A stretch of 64,000 nt of DNA from MED-G105 sp039819085. GTDB lineage: Bacteria > Pseudomonadota > Alphaproteobacteria > Caulobacterales > Parvularculaceae. A program made the position numbers and the translations under genes. This document shows, piece by piece, positions 61,281-64,000 of the stretch. The number at the start of each line of letters is the position of its first letter. Position 1 is the first letter of the stretch. The stretch covers positions 244,619-308,618 of the forward strand of contig JBCBSQ010000001.1 of the NCBI GenBank assembly GCA_039819085.1, written 5' to 3'. The notes beneath the pieces are model-generated. The model was not told where the DNA came from, searched no databases, and saw nothing but the letters and a program-made list of their open reading frames with translations.

Positions 61281-62807
61281 ATGCCACTCAATCTCAGCGT
61301 ACCGGAGCTGACCGAGCTCAAGCCGCGCATCACCGTTTTTGGCGTCGGCGGCGCCGGCGGCAATGCGGTCAACAATATGATCGAAAGCTCCCTCGAGGGG
61401 GTGGAGTTTGTCGTCGCCAACACCGACGCCCAGGCGCTCGGGTTGTCCAAGGCGACGAAGCGAATTCAGCTAGGCGAAACGACGACGCAGGGTCTTGGGG
61501 CGGGGTCGCTGCCTGAGATCGGCGGCGCGGCTGCAGAAGAGTCGCTTGAAGAGATCGTCGAGCATATCGGAAATTCGCATATGCTGTTCATTACCGCCGG
61601 CATGGGCGGCGGCACCGGCACCGGCGCGGCGCCCGTCATCGCTCGGGCCGCCAAGGAGCGCGAAGTTCTCACCGTCGGCGTTGTGACGAAGCCGTTCCAT
61701 TTTGAAGGCGCGCGCCGGATGAAGATCGCGCAGGCGGGGATTGAAGAACTTCAGCAGCATGTCGACACGCTTCTGATTATTCCGAACCAGAACCTTTTCT
61801 CTATCGCGAATGAACGCACGACTTTCCATGAAGCGTTCGCGCTCGCCGATCAGGTGCTGCACTCCGGTGTACGCGGCATTACAGACCTTATGGTGATGCC
61901 AGGTCTCATCAATCTCGACTTCAATGACGTCCGTACGGTCATGAGCGAGATGGGTAAGGCGATGATGGGCACGGGCGAAGCTGAAGGCGAAAAACGCGCG
62001 ATCGAAGCCGCGGAAGCCGCGATCTCGAACCCGCTTCTCGACGAGGTCTCCATGAAGGGCGCCAAGGGCGTTCTCATCAACATAACGGGGTCGATGGACA
62101 TGACCCTGTTTGAGGTCGACGAAGCGGCCAACCGGATCCGCGCGGAAGTTGATCCGGACGCCAACATTATCGTTGGGTCGACCTTTAATCAGGACCTTGA
62201 AGGCCGCGTCAGGGTGTCGGTTGTCGCGACCGGCATCGAAGCGGCGCAGCGTGAAGGCGCAGGCTACCAGATGCGGGCGGCAGCTTCGACCGCGTCGACG
62301 TCCATGTCGCGTCCCTGGCGCTCTGAGGACGCTGATTCAGAACCCGCGAGGCCTGCCGCTGCTAAACCGGCTGCTCCGACCGCTGCGCCGCCCGCGGTCG
62401 AGGCCCCTGTCGCGACTCCGGCCGCTGAGGTCGCCGCCGCCTCGGCTGCAACTCAGCCCGCTGCAGCGAATCCGGTTGGAGACGTCCAGGCCAGAATTCG
62501 CAGGATGCTTATGGAAGGCGCGCCCGCCGCGGCGCAGTCCGCCGAAGCCGCTCGCAATCCGTTTCGCGAAGCCCAATCGAGCGATCCTGCGTCGAAATCG
62601 GGTCTAGGCGCGGCGATCAATCGATTGACGTCGCCGCTCGCCAGTCAGAAACGCGAGGCCGCGCCGGACCTCGCCGAGGCTGAAAGAGCCAATCCGTCTG
62701 CTGCCGGGAAGGCGGCTGAGGCCGCGCCGCGTAGTGACTTGTTTGATGACGACGTCGACAGCGAATTGGAGATTCCCTCGTTTCTCCGCAAGAAGCGCGT
62801 GAGCTAG
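61281..62807 (+). CDS. ftsZ: cell division GTPase FtsZ
   Basis: A 508-residue tubulin-like GTPase that forms the Z ring. ITVFGVGGAGGNAVNNMI, the tubulin signature AGMGGGTGTGAAP, and FNDVRTVMSEMGKAMMGTGEA are intact. A long Ala/Pro-rich linker (about 330-485) precedes the conserved C-terminal peptide ELEIPSFLRKKR that binds FtsA. ATG 61281 has GGAG 6 bases upstream. The frame is open to 61095, but those residues are unlike FtsZ; that part is promoter. Confidence 0.96.
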   Translation: MPLNLSVPELTELKPRITVFGVGGAGGNAVNNMIESSLEGVEFVVANTDAQALGLSKATKRIQLGETTTQGLGAGSLPEIGGAAAEESLEEIVEHIGNSHMLFITAGMGGGTGTGAAPVIARAAKEREVLTVGVVTKPFHFEGARRMKIAQAGIEELQQHVDTLLIIPNQNLFSIANERTTFHEAFALADQVLHSGVRGITDLMVMPGLINLDFNDVRTVMSEMGKAMMGTGEAEGEKRAIEAAEAAISNPLLDEVSMKGAKGVLINITGSMDMTLFEVDEAANRIRAEVDPDANIIVGSTFNQDLEGRVRVSVVATGIEAAQREGAGYQMRAAASTASTSMSRPWRSEDADSEPARPAAAKPAAPTAAPPAVEAPVATPAAEVAAASAATQPAAANPVGDVQARIRRMLMEGAPAAAQSAEAARNPFREAQSSDPASKSGLGAAINRLTSPLASQKREAAPDLAEAERANPSAAGKAAEAAPRSDLFDDDVDSELEIPSFLRKKRVS

Positions 62808-62840
62808 CGGCGCATCGCTCAGTCGCATCATCTAGGTTTG

Positions 62841-62871
62841 CCGCCGATCCATTGGGTCGGCGGTTTTTTTT
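62841..62871 (+). terminator. strong intrinsic terminator between ftsZ and lpxC
   Basis: A 10-base stem (CCGCCGATCC at 62841-62850 with GGGTCGGCGG at 62854-62863, one T-G wobble) with an ATT loop and eight T (62864-62871). It lies 33 bases past the ftsZ stop and ends 15 bases before the lpxC start. Confidence 0.92.
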
Positions 62872-62886
62872 CGTCATAGTCGCGGA

Positions 62887-63771
62887 ATGGCGAGACTGAC
62901 TGCAGATGGCTTGCGTGGTGGAATGGCCGGCGCGTTCGAAATCGCGGGCGTTGGTCTTCACACCGGCGCGCCGGTCAGGCTGACCGCGCGTCCGGCGTCG
63001 CCTGGCGGCGGCGTGACGTTTCTTCGTGAAGACCTTGATGGCGCTGCGCCGATCCCAGCGCTTTGGCGGTCAGTCGCGACGACCCGACTGGGGACGGAGA
63101 TCGTCGGCCCCGACGGCGCGTCGGTAAGAACGGTCGAACACGTGATGGCGGCGCTGGCCTTATGCGGCGTTGACGATGCTGAGATCGGCCTTGATGGGCC
63201 TGAAGCGCCGATCCTCGACGGCAGCGCAGCCGACTTTACCCGTGAGATTCGACGTGTGGGCGTCGTTCACGTTGATGCGCCTCGAATGGTGTTTTGCGCC
63301 GACGCGCCGATCGAGGTTCGCGATGGTGAAAGATCACTCAGACTGGAGCCCTTCGAAGGACGTGTGCTTGATGTGTCGATCAGCTTCGACGCCGCGGCAA
63401 TTGGCGAACAGCGCGTGGAGGTGGACCTCGATGCGGGGGCGGCAGCGCTTGACCGGTTGGCGCGCGCCCGGACGTTTTGTCAGCGCGGAGAGATTGACGC
63501 CATGCGCGCGGATGGGCTCGCGCTCGGCGGATCGCTTGAAAACGCGATCGTCGTTGACGGGGCGGAGATCCTGAATGACGGCGAACTGCGCGATCCTATG
63601 GAATTCGCGCTACACAAGGCGCTGGATCTTGTGGGTGACCTTGCGCTTCTTGGCGCGCCCGTGCGCGGGCGGATCGTCGCCGTGCGCCCTGGCCATGATC
63701 TCAACGCCGCTTTTGTGAAACGGCTTGCTGAAGCGGCGAGCAGGTTTGACCCGACCGCATTCGACCACTAA
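62887..63771 (+). CDS. lpxC: UDP-3-O-acyl-N-acetylglucosamine deacetylase LpxC
   Basis: A 294-residue zinc enzyme of the first committed lipid A step. GVGLHTGAPV opens the fold; zinc His in TVEHVMAALAL, the second zinc pair in HKALDLVGDLALLG and the catalytic His in RPGHDLNAAF are present. ATG 62887 gives a typical length, but its ribosome site is poor (GGA only 1 base away) and an ATG at 62923 is an alternative. It lies immediately after a terminator. Confidence 0.93.
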   Translation: MARLTADGLRGGMAGAFEIAGVGLHTGAPVRLTARPASPGGGVTFLREDLDGAAPIPALWRSVATTRLGTEIVGPDGASVRTVEHVMAALALCGVDDAEIGLDGPEAPILDGSAADFTREIRRVGVVHVDAPRMVFCADAPIEVRDGERSLRLEPFEGRVLDVSISFDAAAIGEQRVEVDLDAGAAALDRLARARTFCQRGEIDAMRADGLALGGSLENAIVVDGAEILNDGELRDPMEFALHKALDLVGDLALLGAPVRGRIVAVRPGHDLNAAFVKRLAEAASRFDPTAFDH

Positions 63772-63864
63772 TTTCAGGCTGATCTCGCCGCAGACTGTTT
63801 GATTGTTGGTTGATGTGCGGCCAGCCAGTTTCGAGTCCCGTGTGGCCAGCGTAGAGCGCGTTCA

Positions 63865-64000
63865 ATGACCAATGCAGGGTTTAATCCACCTATGGGCGAC
63901 ATCATCCGCAGCAGACCGGCGACGCGCTCGATTAGGACCTTGATCGTGGTTTGCCTCGCGAGCGCGCTCGTCGCCTGCAGCGGCGGGAACAAGAGAGAGA
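63865..64000 (+). CDS. bamD: outer-membrane assembly lipoprotein BamD (N-terminus, 3' partial)
   Basis: The frame runs off the window end after 45 codons. A basic region then TLIVVCLASALVAC gives a lipoprotein signal with Cys at the lipobox LVAC, followed by SGGNKRE. Position after lpxC is where BamD/ComL lies in many alphaproteobacteria, and the charged residues after the Cys agree with it; the TPR domain that would prove it is outside the window. A start at the ATG at 63892 is also possible. Confidence 0.65.
   Translation, partial: MTNAGFNPPMGDIIRSRPATRSIRTLIVVCLASALVACSGGNKRE

Overview
This is a contiguous piece of a GC-rich alphaproteobacterial chromosome. The evidence is a CtrA-type master cell-cycle regulator with TTAA half-sites and GANTC (CcrM-type) sites upstream, an ECF sigma/ChrR pair of the kind known from Rhodobacter and Caulobacter, a split methionine synthase, and a complete alphaproteobacterial dcw cluster ending in lpxC and a BamD-type lipoprotein. 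A stalked or budding lineage (Caulobacterales or Parvularculales) fits best; that family-level guess is inference. I see no insertion sequences, prophage, CRISPR array, tRNA or rRNA genes.

Layout. 1-7.5 kb: tandem-FKBP isomerase (cut by the window edge), N-terminal half of methionine synthase behind a palindromic operator, argE, a C-methyltransferase-like protein, a PPP phosphatase, a GalE homologue whose catalytic lysine is methionine, and a VanZ-like membrane protein. 7.5-11.8 kb: a previously untracked 29-residue ORF, then ChrR and its ECF sigma factor diverging from an FAD oxidoreductase/DUF1365 pair (singlet-oxygen-type response). 11.9-14.3 kb: a two-subunit 3-oxoacid CoA-transferase coupled to a fold-III PLP enzyme. 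14.4-23.7 kb: an unusual large membrane-embedded alpha/beta hydrolase, gamma carbonic anhydrase, VOC protein, DUF2807 protein, maleylacetoacetate isomerase, lipoprotein hydrolase, CutA, QueC-QueE and a flagellin-like protein. 23.9-30.8 kb: a MoxR-DUF58-BatA/DUF4159 operon on the minus strand. 31.3-37.4 kb: SppA with a strong terminator, DUF1285, a CoA-type Nudix hydrolase, CCA-adding enzyme and an exported M20 amidohydrolase. 37.5-42.2 kb: an ECF sigma factor overlapping a transmembrane Ser/Thr kinase, and a TadG-like von Willebrand protein with an Asp7 run.

42.3-64 kb: ctrA (with its own terminator) faces away from the dcw cluster mraZ-rsmH-ftsL-ftsI-murE-murF-mraY-murD-ftsW-murG-murC-murB-ddl-ftsQ-ftsA-ftsZ-lpxC-bamD. 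These genes supply the Mur precursor pathway, the septal SEDS/PBP pair, the FtsQL and FtsAZ divisome parts, and the first committed step of lipid A. Many junctions are 4-base GTGA or ATGA stop/start overlaps, implying translational coupling. Separate control appears upstream of ftsZ (CtrA-like half sites) and between ftsZ and lpxC (a strong terminator only 15 bases before lpxC).

No single locus is clearly a new system. The best leads are the GalE Lys-to-Met change, the sigma/kinase pair, the large membrane hydrolase, the isolated flagellin-like gene, and the ctrA-dcw control region.
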